DNA of 34,944 nt. Origin: Oscillatoria salina IIICB1 (lineage in GTDB: Bacteria > Cyanobacteriota > Cyanobacteriia > Cyanobacteriales > SIO1D9). Below the pieces are notes generated by a model. The model was not told the DNA's origin. It made no database searches and was given only the letters and a program-made list of their open reading frames with translations. The position numbers and the translations under genes are program-made. The stretch spans positions 1-34,944 of the forward strand of contig NZ_JAAHBQ010000063.1 in NCBI RefSeq assembly GCF_020144665.1, in the 5' to 3' direction. Positions 1 through 7,976 of the stretch are shown here, one piece after another; the stretch's first letter is position 1, and the number at the start of each line of letters is the position of its first letter.

Positions 1-192
1 TGGTATAGGACTCTTCTTGTTCAAGATAGGTGATTCCAGATCTTTCGCATAGAGAACTTAACTTAGAGCGCAATTGCCAGTGAGGAATGCTGACGAAGTT
101 CTGGTTATTGCGAAAGCCGATATTAATCGACTGTTTCCAGCCTGGATTGACCCCAACAATTAGAGTCCCAATTTGATTGTCAATGCAGTAAT
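1..192 (-). pseudogene. tnpB: Truncated tnpB (IS200/IS605 RNA-guided nuclease) fragment
   Basis: The minus strand is open over about 63 residues that read as the central-to-C-terminal part of TnpB. They include IGTLIVGVNPGWKQ, NIGFRNNQNFVSIP and LEQEESYT, where the Glu-rich EESYT block belongs to the RuvC II region and just precedes the zinc finger. The rest of the C-terminus lies off the left edge. On the upstream side TnpB homology stops at about position 192, exactly where a MITE-like element begins, and no N-terminal half can be found to the right of it. The gene is therefore broken and cannot encode a nuclease. The family call is strong; that the element caused the break is inference. 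Confidence 0.8.
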
Positions 193-405
193 TAGGGCTT
201 GCTGAACAAATGCCAAAGTCCTTACAGCATAGATATTTGAGCCTTATTTGAGAAGCCAAAAGTGCAAGCACCATTATTCTGTGAAGATCGGCGATCGCGC
301 CCTAATGCCTTATAAAACCAAAAACGACCCTTGCACTTTTTTCAAAAAAAGATGCTCGTAACTCTTGGCGCTTACTACGTTACAGAGGTTCTTCAGCAAA
401 CCCTA
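193..405. mobile_element. MITE-like element with 14-bp terminal inverted repeats
   Basis: A 213-bp segment is bounded by TAGGGCTTGCTGAA (193-206) and its inverted partner TTCAGCAAACCCTA (392-405), with one mismatch in 14. Inside, AAAAGTGCAAG (258-268) and CTTGCACTTTT (330-340) form a second perfect inverted repeat, so one strand can fold into nested hairpins. There is no room for a transposase and no convincing open frame, so any movement would need one supplied elsewhere. It abuts the tnpB fragment. I see no clear target-site duplication, so the exact ends are provisional. Confidence 0.6.
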
Positions 406-477
406 CATAGCTATGCCTCGCTAGAATACTGAGATTATAGCGAAACTAGCCAATCGGTGTAAACCTTTATTTGGAGG

Positions 478-522
478 CTCGGCTTTCCTCCCTGTCCTAG
501 AAGTACGGGGAGGAAAGCCGAG
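478..522. repeat. Perfect 15-bp hairpin, probable IS200/IS605 end
   Basis: Perfect 15-bp arms, CTCGGCTTTCCTCCC (478-492) and its complement (508-522), flank a 15-nt loop. The core CCTCCCTGTCCTAGAAG resembles CCTCCCTGCCCTTGAAG, found just upstream of the intact tnpB at about 13379-13395. Being upstream of the broken minus-strand tnpB, this is probably the left end of that dead element. A terminator is less likely because no T-run follows on either strand. The stretch 406-477 shows nothing recognisable. Confidence 0.55.
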
Positions 523-589
523 AATATTTGATGAATTTAATTTATTTTAAGATTGAAAATAGATAAATAAGTTTGCGGAACTCTTAAAA

Positions 590-805
590 ATGTCTTCCAA
601 AGCCTTTGAAAGAATGCGCTTACAGTCTCATGCTTATATTAGACAGCAAATGGATTACTATCAGCAGCGCCTTTTATTAGTATCCAAACGCTTAGACAAA
701 AAACGTACCTGTAAGTACAATGCTCGCTCGGCATTTTTGTTATGTGCCGTAAATCCTAGCGGTTCCTGTGCTGAATGTACTGATTATCAGCCAGAAAGCG
801 ACTAA
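590..805 (+). CDS. Small Cys-motif protein (DUF6464-like)
   Basis: A 71-residue protein with a basic, Gln/Tyr-rich first half and a C-terminal block CKYNARSAFLLCAVNPSG followed by SCAECTDYQ. That block holds four cysteines (C-x9-C-x7-C-x2-C), which suggests a small metal-binding knuckle or disulphide motif. From memory this ending is typical of cyanobacterial proteins annotated as DUF6464; the function is unknown. The start is ATG with a weak GGAA about 10 nt upstream. It stands alone between the dead transposon and the lipoate-ligase-like gene, which runs towards it. Confidence 0.6.
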   Translation: MSSKAFERMRLQSHAYIRQQMDYYQQRLLLVSKRLDKKRTCKYNARSAFLLCAVNPSGSCAECTDYQPESD

Positions 806-821
806 AAAATAGTACGATCGC

Positions 822-1553
822 TCATTTTAGGTTTGGTTGGGCGAGAATTTCTTGCCATTCAGCTTCGGATAAAGGCTGAGTGATTAAATCAATGTTAAAA
901 CAATCAATAGCAGCTTGACTGAGACTGTTAACAATAGTTTCAATTAAAGCTTTTTTTGGCTGTTGCCAAGGTAATTTTACAGGCGATTTATGTTCATTAA
1001 AAACTTTAGCAAATAATGTATTATCTCTTGACAAATACAGGGAACCATGCTGTAAAATAGCATCATTTTTTATTAATTGAGCGCTACCAATTAGTTTCTC
1101 ACCATTAGTAGTAACTAAATCAGCAGCAGTTGCAGTACCAAAACAATTAGGGTTGTGGATATAACCCCGTTTAGTATTACCGTAGTGTAGTTCGACACCG
1201 AGGGAAGACCAACCCCTAAGCAAAAATGCACAGATTTGTTGATAAATTTGCGATCGCGTCCCAGAAATACCTGATGTTACCACCATATAAGTTAAATCGT
1301 CCTGGTGTAGCACCGCCCGTCCGCCAGTAGGACGACGTACCAAATCAACTTCCTTACCTTCCCAAGTTAAATTTTGCCAGAAATCGGGAAAATTATGCTG
1401 GTGATAGCCTAAAGAAATCGCTACTGGAGACCAAGTATAAAAGCGTAAACTAGGCGGATGCTTACCCAAACGATGTTGTTGTAGCAACCAGCGATCGATA
1501 GCCATTTGAGTTGTTCCTGAAGCTGACAGCAAAGGAATTAAACGCCATTTCAT
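822..1553 (-). CDS. Lipoate-protein ligase A family protein (BPL/LPL domain)
   Basis: This 243-aa protein has the biotin/lipoate ligase catalytic fold. The diagnostic motifs are RRPTGGRAVLHQDDLTY (the RRxxGGGxV-type nucleotide/lipoyl loop), KLIGSAQ (the catalytic Lys region), and QHGSLYLSRD. Proteins of this family attach or transfer lipoyl groups to E2 and GcvH proteins in the cytoplasm; whether this one is a ligase or an octanoyl transferase cannot be decided by eye. The frame opens further upstream to 1604, but those 17 residues are translated from a dispersed repeat also found at 15488. I therefore start at the Met of MKWRLIPL. It is a single leftward gene with repeat DNA upstream. Confidence 0.8.
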   Translation of the reverse strand: MKWRLIPLLSASGTTQMAIDRWLLQQHRLGKHPPSLRFYTWSPVAISLGYHQHNFPDFWQNLTWEGKEVDLVRRPTGGRAVLHQDDLTYMVVTSGISGTRSQIYQQICAFLLRGWSSLGVELHYGNTKRGYIHNPNCFGTATAADLVTTNGEKLIGSAQLIKNDAILQHGSLYLSRDNTLFAKVFNEHKSPVKLPWQQPKKALIETIVNSLSQAAIDCFNIDLITQPLSEAEWQEILAQPNLK

Positions 1554-1560
1554 CGGGAAT

Positions 1561-1679
1561 TGGGGATTGGGTTCAGTTATCAGTAAACAGTTAGCAGTTA
1601 CCACCCTAACAGTAAACAGTAAACAGTGAAAAGTTTATTCGCTAATTGCTTCTTGTCTCCAATCTCTACTGATAACTGA
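1561..1679. repeat. Dispersed repeat, copy A (two AAACAGT units)
   Basis: This 119-bp segment recurs at 15488-15634. The copies are identical apart from one C/T difference and the number of AAACAGT heptamers: two here, six there. It fills most of the gap between the lipoate-ligase-like gene and the YbjN gene. The remainder, 1680-1796, is low-complexity CCCCAGTCCCCAATC-type sequence with further CTGATAAC-like units. Confidence 0.85.
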
Positions 1680-1796
1680 TGAGTGGTGAGGTGAAAACCC
1701 CCCCATCCCTAGTTCCTAGTCCCCAGTCCCCAATCTCTACTGCTAACTGCGGATAAGTGCGGGTACGTGATAACTATTCGCTGATAACCGTCTTAA

Positions 1797-2294
1797 CTAA
1801 TCTGCACCAAACTCTTCTTGGAAAGCCTCATCATTATCATCAGCGATCGTTGCTACTAGAGTAATCGCCCGCGAAATTTCTCCTGGGGAAAGTTCTGCCA
1901 CAGTGCGCTGTGATAAGACTACCACTCGATCGTTAAAAATACCGAAACAAGTTTCAAAAGTACCTTCCCAGTTCATTTCCAGAAGTCGGCGCATCAACTT
2001 AGGTTCATTTTTAGCAGGTAAAGGCAATACTGTCGCCCAAACTGTAAACAAATCCTCATCAGATTCGCCAGTTAGCTGTACGAAAACTTCAACACTGCCA
2101 TAATTAAACTTCCAGAGGATACCATCTTCGCTGTGATTTACCATCGCCGTGTCTTCCATATCCAAACTGGAAATCACAGTTTCAATCACATCTTCATGGC
2201 TAGTAGCTTCTTCCACTAACTCCGAGGCGATCGCTTCTTCGGCTAAATCATTTTCGTTAATCGCCGTTTCTGGATTTTGATTTTGTGTCGTCAT
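1797..2294 (-). CDS. YbjN domain-containing protein
   Basis: A 165-residue acidic protein. Residues 1-50 are Glu/Asp/Ala-rich and probably disordered. Residues 50-160 look like a YbjN domain, which has the fold of type III secretion chaperones: GILWKFNYGSVEVFVQL, then FTVWATVLPLP, then LMRRLLEMNWEGTFETCFGI, and a final helix ISRAITLVATIADDNDE. YbjN proteins are thought to act as chaperone-like or stress-related factors; no enzymatic residues are known. There is no signal peptide, so it is probably cytoplasmic. It is transcribed leftward, with its own upstream gap. Confidence 0.75.
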   Translation of the reverse strand: MTTQNQNPETAINENDLAEEAIASELVEEATSHEDVIETVISSLDMEDTAMVNHSEDGILWKFNYGSVEVFVQLTGESDEDLFTVWATVLPLPAKNEPKLMRRLLEMNWEGTFETCFGIFNDRVVVLSQRTVAELSPGEISRAITLVATIADDNDEAFQEEFGAD

Positions 2295-2490
2295 CGCAAT
2301 CTCGTCTCTTTATTCAAACCATAGTATCTACTTTGACATCTTCCTGAAGCTAATTCACGCCAATATTTAGTTTTCCTCTTTATTTTCAAGAGTTTCCTGG
2401 CTCGTGTAGAGGATGATATCTCCACCAGGCGTAAATTCCGGCGTGTATAACACTACGCAATCTTAATCCCAAATCAAATTTGTTTAACTT

Positions 2491-2523
2491 CAGATCGATC
2501 TTGATTAAATCAAGATCGATCTG
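2491..2523. promoter_or_regulatory. 33-bp perfect palindrome
   Basis: Two 16-bp arms, CAGATCGATCTTGATT and its exact complement, are separated by a single A. It lies 30 bp beyond the stop of the secreted-protein gene (2554, minus strand). No T-run follows on either side, so it is not a classical intrinsic terminator; it could still act as a 3' stabiliser, a cruciform or an operator. The rest of the 2295-2553 gap shows nothing I recognise. Confidence 0.6.
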
Positions 2524-2553
2524 AGAATAAGGTGCTATTTCTCAACTTATTTT

Positions 2554-3036
2554 TTAGAAAGAGTAAACTCTTCCCTTTTCATCTACATAAACAGCATTAT
2601 CGTACTCGGCACCGATATCAGTAGATGAACCTGGAGTTGCGCCATAAACTAAATCCGATCGCCGAATGCGTACTGCAACTACATTATTGCCGACATTACG
2701 GTAATCAAAAGCTAATAAAGCGCCTTGAGGATTATAAATATTTACATTAGCAATTTGATTCGCGCTGGTAATTGGCGGAACGCTAATCGTAACCAAGCCA
2801 CCTGTAGGGATGACTCCTCTAGCAGCGCTAACATTAGTTGAGTCATATGCTACTGCTACTCCCGAATCATTAATTAGTTGTAGCTGCATAAAACGGGTGT
2901 TATCCACCGTTGCTGTTGGTTGCCAGTAGCCCGGACGATAATTACCTGTAGGACTAGGCTGAGAATAAACTGTTAGTGGGGTTATTCCAGCGATCGCGGC
3001 GATCGCGGTAGCGAGAGTAAATGTTTTCAGTTTCAT
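2554..3036 (-). CDS. Secreted hypothetical protein
   Basis: A 160-residue protein with a clear Sec signal peptide: MKLKTFTLATAIAAIAG is a basic end followed by an Ala/Ile-rich core, with likely cleavage near VYS-QP at about residue 25. The mature part is beta-rich (MQLQLINDSGVAVAYD, GGLVTISVPP, NVVAVRIRRSDLVYG) with no cysteines, suggesting a small periplasmic or exported beta domain. I do not recognise a family. The neighbouring glnA is on the same strand, but 358 bp and a terminator separate them, so this gene is probably transcribed alone. Confidence 0.65.
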   Translation of the reverse strand: MKLKTFTLATAIAAIAGITPLTVYSQPSPTGNYRPGYWQPTATVDNTRFMQLQLINDSGVAVAYDSTNVSAARGVIPTGGLVTISVPPITSANQIANVNIYNPQGALLAFDYRNVGNNVVAVRIRRSDLVYGATPGSSTDIGAEYDNAVYVDEKGRVYSF

Positions 3037-3154
3037 GTTATTTCGAGTTAGACAAGTGAATCATCCCATCTGACCTTAATTTAACCCCGAACTGACTAAA
3101 AATCACTCTCAAGAAAAGATCCGTTAGTTAACAGCGATCGGGGATTTTGGTGAT

Positions 3155-3318
3155 TGGGGATTGGGGACCCTTGGATTGGGGATTGGGTTCAGTGAGCAGT
3201 GAACAGTTAACAGTGACCAGTTTATCCTCCTTGTCCCCCTTCCTTGTCTCCCCCCTCTCCCAAGTCTCCCCCCTCCTCCAAGTCTTCCCCCTCTTCCTTG
3301 TCTCCAATTCCCCTCTAG
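3155..3318. repeat. Low-complexity repeat tract (GGGATTGGG / CAGT / CTTGTCTCC units)
   Basis: The tract begins with GGGGATTGGG units and CAGTGAGCAGTGAACAGTTA-like heptamers related to the copies at 1561 and 15488. It continues as a pyrimidine-rich run of CTTGTCTCCCCC-type units. Open frames on both strands here are by-products of the repeat. It occupies the middle of the glnA to 2554-gene gap; 3037-3154 upstream of the secreted protein shows nothing definite. Confidence 0.75.
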
Positions 3319-3323
3319 AAGCT

Positions 3324-3347
3324 AAAAATGCCACCTTGATAGGTGGC
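3324..3347 (-). terminator. Intrinsic terminator of glnA
   Basis: Read on the minus strand, the perfect hairpin GCCACC-TATCAA-GGTGGC (3330-3347) is followed directly by ATTTTT (3324-3329). It lies about 48 bp beyond the glnA stop codon. Confidence 0.8.
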
Positions 3348-3394
3348 TTGTTTTATGGTATTGAAAGAGAAATTACTCTCAAATCTAAATCCGA

Positions 3395-4819
3395 TTAGAC
3401 ATCGTAGTAGAGAGAGAACTCGTAAGGATGAGGGCGCAAACGCAAAGGATTGACCTCATTATCCAGCTTGTACTCGATCCAGTTTTCGATGAAGTCTTCA
3501 GTGAAAACACCAGACTCAGTTAAGAACGCATTATCCTTCTCTAAATGTTCCAAAGCTGCTTCTAAGGAACCAGGAGTAGAAGGAATTTTACTGAGTTCTT
3601 CGGGGCTGAGATCGTAGATATCTACATCTAGAGGATCGCCAGGATCGATTTCGTTCTTAATTCCATCAATACCAGCACAAAGCATCGCAGCAAAGGCAAG
3701 ATAGGGGTTACAAGTAGCATCCGGACAACGAAACTCTAAACGCTTGGCTTTGGGGTTTGTACCAGAAAGAGGAATGCGAACCGATGCAGAACGATTACCT
3801 TGAGAGTAAGCTAAGTTTACGGGTGCTTCAAAGCCAGGAACCAACCGCTTGTAAGAGTTAGTAGTTGGGTTGGTTAAAGCTAAGAGTGCGGGAGCGTGTT
3901 TGAGAATACCGCCAATATAGTTTAACGCCATTTTACTCAGGTTGGCGTAGCCACTTTCACCCCAGAATAGAGGCTTTCCGTCTTTCCAGATCGATTGGTG
4001 GGTGTGCATCCCCGAACCATTGTCGTTAAACAATGGTTTCGGCATAAAGGTAACAGTTTTACCGTATTTTTTACCCACATTCTTGATGACGTATTTGTAA
4101 GTCATCAAATAGTCAGCCGCTTGAACTAAGGTAGCGAAGCGGAAACCGAGTTCGTTTTGTCCTCCGGTAGCAACTTCGTGGTGGTGTTTTTCGATGGGGA
4201 CACCGCACTCAGCCATTGTTAGTAGCATTTCCGTGCGAATATCTTGGAGAGTGTCGGTGGGAGCAACTGGGAAGTAACCTTCTTTATAACGGGGTTTGTA
4301 GCCCAAGTTACCACCGGGTTCCTCAGCACCGGAATTCCAACGTCCTTCGATGCTATCTACATAGTAGAAACCTTTGTTTTCGGTTTGGTCAAAGCGGACA
4401 TCTTCAAACACGAAGAATTCTGCTTCTGGACCAAAGTAAGCGGTATCACCCAGCCCAGTAGTAGCTAAATACTCGACTGCTTTTTTAGCAATTGTTCGAG
4501 GGTCGCGATCGTAATATTCTCCGGTACGCGGTTCTTTAATTGAGCAAATCATGCTCAGGGTTTTTTCTTTGTAGAAGGGATCGATCCAAGCAGTGGTAGG
4601 ATCGGGAACCATCGCCATGTCGGATTCATTGATCGCTTTCCAACCACGAATGCTGGAACCATCGAAAGGAACTCCCTCGTCAAAGGAAGCTTCTTCGATT
4701 TGATCGTAGTAGAACGAGCAATGTTGCCATATTCCTGGCATATCGATGAATTTCAGGTCAATAATCTTGATATCTTCGTCTCGAATCATTTTCAAGACTT
4801 CTTGGGGGGTTTCGGGCAT
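3395..4819 (-). CDS. glnA: Glutamine synthetase type I
   Basis: A 474-residue protein, full length for dodecameric GS-I, which makes glutamine from glutamate, ammonium and ATP as the entry point of nitrogen assimilation. Visible landmarks are the N-terminal beta-grasp domain ([18 protein letters not shown]), the catalytic blocks [44 protein letters not shown] and [17 protein letters not shown], and the R-SASVRIP segment. The adenylylation-region equivalent reads [11 protein letters not shown]; cyanobacterial GS is known to be controlled by inactivating factors instead of adenylylation. The start is supported by AGGAG five nt upstream. Regulation by NtcA is shown by the upstream promoter, and the gene has its own terminator, so it is monocistronic. 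Confidence 0.97.
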   Translation of the reverse strand: MPETPQEVLKMIRDEDIKIIDLKFIDMPGIWQHCSFYYDQIEEASFDEGVPFDGSSIRGWKAINESDMAMVPDPTTAWIDPFYKEKTLSMICSIKEPRTGEYYDRDPRTIAKKAVEYLATTGLGDTAYFGPEAEFFVFEDVRFDQTENKGFYYVDSIEGRWNSGAEEPGGNLGYKPRYKEGYFPVAPTDTLQDIRTEMLLTMAECGVPIEKHHHEVATGGQNELGFRFATLVQAADYLMTYKYVIKNVGKKYGKTVTFMPKPLFNDNGSGMHTHQSIWKDGKPLFWGESGYANLSKMALNYIGGILKHAPALLALTNPTTNSYKRLVPGFEAPVNLAYSQGNRSASVRIPLSGTNPKAKRLEFRCPDATCNPYLAFAAMLCAGIDGIKNEIDPGDPLDVDIYDLSPEELSKIPSTPGSLEAALEHLEKDNAFLTESGVFTEDFIENWIEYKLDNEVNPLRLRPHPYEFSLYYDV

Positions 4820-4868
4820 TGTTACTCCTGTACCTTTTGTACTTTTGAAGCTTTTTTAGTCTCGAATC

Positions 4869-4910
4869 ATCGTAGGGAGACACTTGCCGAGATTTTGTAT
4901 CCTGTGTTAC
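4869..4910 (-). promoter_or_regulatory. NtcA-activated glnA promoter
   Basis: On the minus strand GTAACACAGGATAC (4897-4910) is a perfect GTA-N8-TAC NtcA site. Exactly 22 nt separate it from the -10 box TACGAT (TAN3T, 4869-4874), the canonical spacing of NtcA-activated cyanobacterial promoters. Transcription should start near 4862, giving a leader of about 43 nt. Confidence 0.88.
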
Positions 4911-5063
4911 AGAATTGTGAATAATCTTTCTACTTAACGAGTAAATAACTAAAATTCGCTATTTCCCCGGCTGAAGTTTAAAGCTTTGTATCAAAAAATG
5001 TATTTTTGCACGTTGGTGGTGAGGGGATGAGATGATGATTGAGGTAATTGTCAAAAATCCTCA

Positions 5064-5091
5064 TTGACGATTTTGATGAGATTATTATAAA
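5064..5091 (+). promoter_or_regulatory. Sigma-70-type promoter of apcF
   Basis: TTGACG (5064-5069) and TATAAA (5086-5091) are separated by 16 nt, giving a start near 5098 and a leader of about 50 nt ahead of apcF. The rest of the glnA-apcF gap (4911-5063) holds no other clear signal. Confidence 0.6.
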
Positions 5092-5147
5092 TAAAGCTGT
5101 TTGGATTAAGTCCATTAAAACAAGATCTGTGTTGGGAGAAAATTTTA

Positions 5148-5657
5148 ATGCGGGACGCAGTTACAACTTTGATTAGAAACTACGATGTTGCTGGTCGCTA
5201 TTTTGACCGCAATGCTCTCGATAGCCTTAAGTCCTACTTTGAGTCTGGCACGGCACGGGTGGCGGTAGCAACGATGATTTCGGCTAATGCTGCTTCGATT
5301 GTTAAGCAGGCTGGTTCTAAACTGTTTGAGGAACTGCCGGAATTGATTCGTCCGGGTGGTAATGCTTATACTACTCGCCGCTATTCGGCTTGTCTGCGGG
5401 ATATGGATTATTATCTGCGCTATGCTAGTTATGCTTTGATCGCAGGCGATACTGATGTCCTGGATGAGCGGGTGCTGCAAGGGCTGCGCGAAACTTATAA
5501 TTCTTTAGGTGTGCCTGTGGGTCCAACTGTAATTGGTATCCAAATTATGAAGGACATCGTTAAAGAAATGGCGGCTGAGGCGGGAATTTCGGATACTGCT
5601 TGTGTTGATAGTCCCTTTGATTACATGAGTCGCGAATTAGGCGAAGTTGATGTCTAA
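5148..5657 (+). CDS. apcF: Allophycocyanin beta-18 subunit
   Basis: A 169-aa phycobiliprotein of the phycobilisome core. The start MRDAVTTLIRNYD and the ending SPFDYMSRELGEVDV fit ApcF better than ApcB, which is about 161 aa. The bilin-attachment cysteine is C82 in YSACLRDMDYYLRYASYAL, and the methylated-Asn site is N72 in RPGGNAYTTRR. ApcF replaces one beta subunit in the core trimer containing the ApcE linker and helps pass energy to photosystem II. It stands alone, away from apcABC, as is common in cyanobacteria. The ATG is preceded by GGGAGA, and a sigma-70-like promoter lies about 57 bp upstream. Confidence 0.93.
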   Translation: MRDAVTTLIRNYDVAGRYFDRNALDSLKSYFESGTARVAVATMISANAASIVKQAGSKLFEELPELIRPGGNAYTTRRYSACLRDMDYYLRYASYALIAGDTDVLDERVLQGLRETYNSLGVPVGPTVIGIQIMKDIVKEMAAEAGISDTACVDSPFDYMSRELGEVDV

Positions 5658-5688
5658 TTTGAAACATAAGTAGGGTTAAAAGTCAAGG

Positions 5689-5744
5689 AAAAAAACAGCG
5701 ATCGCTTGTTTTGCCTGGAAAGGGTGGAGAGGCGATCGCTGTTT
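5689..5744 (-). terminator. Terminator of argB
   Basis: AAACAGCGATCGC (5693-5705) and GCGATCGCTGTTT (5732-5744) are perfect 13-bp arms with a 26-nt loop. Each arm contains most of a HIP1 octamer. On the minus strand the hairpin ends in a run of seven T (5689-5695), which fits termination of argB. It sits between the convergent apcF and argB and may also stop apcF transcripts less efficiently. Confidence 0.75.
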
Positions 5745-5756
5745 GGCTTGGCTGAA

Positions 5757-6653
5757 TCAGATCTTCATATACTCGGAGGCGACAATCATGGAACCAATAC
5801 CTTCGTCAGTAAAGATTTCCAAGAGGAGGGCGTGAGGTATGCGACCATCAATAATATGAGCAGCTTTGACACCTTGAGCTAGCGATCGCACGCAGCAATT
5901 AACTTTGGGAATCATTCCTCCAGCAACGACTCCTTCGGAAATTAAGTTCCTCGCTTGTTGAATATCAACTTTGGGAATGAGTGTAGAAGGGTCTTTATAG
6001 TCTCGTAAAATACCTGCGGTATCAGTCAGCAAAATCAATTTTTCTGCTTCTAAAGCGGCGGCAATTTCACCAGCTACAGTATCGGCATTGATATTATGTG
6101 CTTGTCCCTTTTCATCAGCCGCCACGCTAGAAATAACGGGAACGTAGCCATTGCTAACTAAAGATTTGACTAAATCTATATCGACGCTACTAACTTCGCC
6201 GACAAAGCCAATACCTTCTTTCCCAACATGACGGGCTTTGATTAAATTACCATCTTTACCGCAAAGCCCAACTGCTTTGGCTCCAGCACGGTTAATTAAA
6301 GCCACCAGTTCTTTATTTACGCGACCGACTAAAACCATTTCCACTACATCCATTGTGGCAGCATCGGTAACGCGCAAACCATCTTTAAATTGTGGTTCAA
6401 TGTTTAGTTTTGCCAACCAGCTATTAATTTCCGGACCGCCACCGTGTACGACTACAGGTAGTAAACCCACGCAGGATAAAAAGACAATATCACGAATGAC
6501 TTTTTCTTTTAGATAAGTGTCTTTCATGGCTGCACCACCGTATTTGACGACGACAATACGTCCTGCAAACTGCTGAATATACGGAAGTGCTTCACTCAGC
6601 ACTCGCACGCGAGTAGCTTCGGCTTTTCTAATATATTCGCTTTCGATTACCAT
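5757..6653 (-). CDS. argB: Acetylglutamate kinase
   Basis: A 298-residue amino-acid-kinase-family enzyme that phosphorylates N-acetylglutamate, the second and controlling step of arginine synthesis. Signatures are the ATP/phosphate loop VVKYGGAAM, the substrate loop [33 protein letters not shown] and the C-terminal [16 protein letters not shown]. In cyanobacteria this enzyme is known to be activated by the PII protein. The ATG start has AAGGAAG about six nt upstream. Length is normal and no key residue looks lost. It is followed by a strong terminator. Confidence 0.95.
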   Translation of the reverse strand: MVIESEYIRKAEATRVRVLSEALPYIQQFAGRIVVVKYGGAAMKDTYLKEKVIRDIVFLSCVGLLPVVVHGGGPEINSWLAKLNIEPQFKDGLRVTDAATMDVVEMVLVGRVNKELVALINRAGAKAVGLCGKDGNLIKARHVGKEGIGFVGEVSSVDIDLVKSLVSNGYVPVISSVAADEKGQAHNINADTVAGEIAAALEAEKLILLTDTAGILRDYKDPSTLIPKVDIQQARNLISEGVVAGGMIPKVNCCVRSLAQGVKAAHIIDGRIPHALLLEIFTDEGIGSMIVASEYMKI

Positions 6654-6758
6654 AAGTTACTTCCTTGCCGAGTAAGTTATTTCTGTTGCAGTTTAGAGCA
6701 TAAGCCACTCTGAGAACAGTTCATCGGTAGCGGTTGCATGATTTTTGGCTTTTCGAGA

Positions 6759-7310
6759 TTAGACTTGGGGAAGCTGTTCTGGTTTTAAGACTGTAGGAAT
6801 TTTGCTGACGATCGCGCAAGCAATCTCTTCTGGTGTTTGCTCGCTAGTAATGGGAATATGGAGATCGGCTTGAGCATAAAGGGGGATCCTCTGTTCGAGT
6901 AGGGATTGTAACTTGGAGCCGGGATCTGGTTGTTGCAGTAAAGGTCGAGTGTTATCACCTGCTAGACGTTCAAGTAAAATTTCTCTGGGGGCATCCAGCC
7001 AAACAATTAAGCCGTGGTGAAGATAACTCCAGTTTTTTCGCCGCAAGATAATCCCACCACCCGTGGCGATCGCACTTTTGGTGTATGCACTTAATTCTTC
7101 GAGAACTTTACTTTCTAAGTCACGAAATTTTTTTTCTCCCTCGACGGCGAAAATTTCGTTGATTGTTTTACCTACTACTCGTTCGATTAAAACGTCTGTA
7201 TCAAAAAATCGGTAGCCTAGCTGTTTGGCTAATACTTGACCTACTGTTGTTTTTCCTGTTCCCATCATGCCGATGATGAACACATTGAGTCCTTGTAATA
7301 AATTTGTCAT
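6759..7310 (-). CDS. aroK: Shikimate kinase
   Basis: This 183-aa enzyme phosphorylates shikimate in the chorismate pathway. It shows the Walker A loop [12 protein letters not shown], the shikimate-contacting DTDVLIE, the GGG motif [11 protein letters not shown], and the lid region NTRPLLQ. The frame is open upstream to 7370, but the extra 20 residues ([16 protein letters not shown]...) are Lys-rich and unlike the family. [14 protein letters not shown] at 7310 is a typical cyanobacterial AroK start. It is transcribed in the same direction as argB, about 105 bp away. Confidence 0.92.
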   Translation of the reverse strand: MTNLLQGLNVFIIGMMGTGKTTVGQVLAKQLGYRFFDTDVLIERVVGKTINEIFAVEGEKKFRDLESKVLEELSAYTKSAIATGGGIILRRKNWSYLHHGLIVWLDAPREILLERLAGDNTRPLLQQPDPGSKLQSLLEQRIPLYAQADLHIPITSEQTPEEIACAIVSKIPTVLKPEQLPQV

Positions 7311-7751
7311 TTTTTTTGGTAAATTTTTTTTGCCCAAAATACCATTTTTTCTCGAGCATACTCGATTCAATAAGTCAAGAAAATTTCCAGCTCGATCGAG
7401 TTACTTGGTTCTTGGCGAGACATAAATCCTCATTTATCTTACTTTTTGAGTACAAATGCTTAGGCAAAATTAGGAAAATTAGTTTATTTTTTAATAAACA
7501 TTTAACAATTTTCTTATTTGACCTTAGTGCGAAAAAACACGGAATTAGCTATCCTGGGAACAACAGAAGCTTTACAAAAACTTTATATAATGTTGATGTA
7601 AAGTGAGTAAATAGGCGAAAAACCGATAATCGATCGGGTTTTCCAGCCACTAAACCAGTCACGGAAGCTGGGTTAAGTGAAAATACTGAAAGTCTGTGAG
7701 CGATCGACAATCCTGGAAATCTAAAATGGGGGTGAAATGAGGATGAAAACA
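7311..7751. other. AT-rich intergenic region with imperfect hairpin
   Basis: No credible gene. An 11-bp inverted repeat with one mismatch (GAAAAACCGAT at 7617-7627, ATCGGGTTTTC at 7633-7643) has a 5-nt loop and no following T-run. The region must hold the promoters of aroK (leftward) and the small rightward gene, but I cannot place them confidently. A frame over 7304-7606 has no coding character. Confidence 0.4.
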
Positions 7752-7949
7752 ATGAACCTAATCCGCGATGTAGTTAGACAAGCGCTCGAAACTGGATATT
7801 TGACTATCGAAGCAGAAGAGCAACTACGACAGATGTTAAAGATGAAATATGGTTCAGAAGATTTAGAAGCTTTTATGGACTTGCAGCAAGCAGCAATGGC
7901 TGGTTTAGTCAAGCAACAATCCCGCGAGTATTTATTTAGCTGTAAATAA
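7752..7949 (+). CDS. Small helical protein, paralogue of 19138-19347
   Basis: This 65-residue protein begins MNLIRDVVRQALETGYLT. It matches the small protein at 19138 along most of its length: RD-x6-A-x2-(S/T)GYL, AEE-L, EDL-AFM-LQ--AM-G-V-Q-SRE. Two upstream in-frame ATGs exist (7737 and 7743). I choose 7752 because it aligns with the paralogue's start and has GAGG nine nt upstream. It is probably all-helical, has no cysteine-pair or membrane features, and is likely cytoplasmic. From memory similar 60-75-aa proteins are common in cyanobacteria, with no known role. Confidence 0.65.
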   Translation: MNLIRDVVRQALETGYLTIEAEEQLRQMLKMKYGSEDLEAFMDLQQAAMAGLVKQQSREYLFSCK

Positions 7950-7976
7950 CTAAGACTGGGAGCGATCGGGCTTGTT

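Noticed and set aside
3128-3398. Open frames on both strands in the repeat tract downstream of glnA
   Set aside because: Translations are low-complexity products of the repeat; there is no start signal or homology, and a terminator lies inside.
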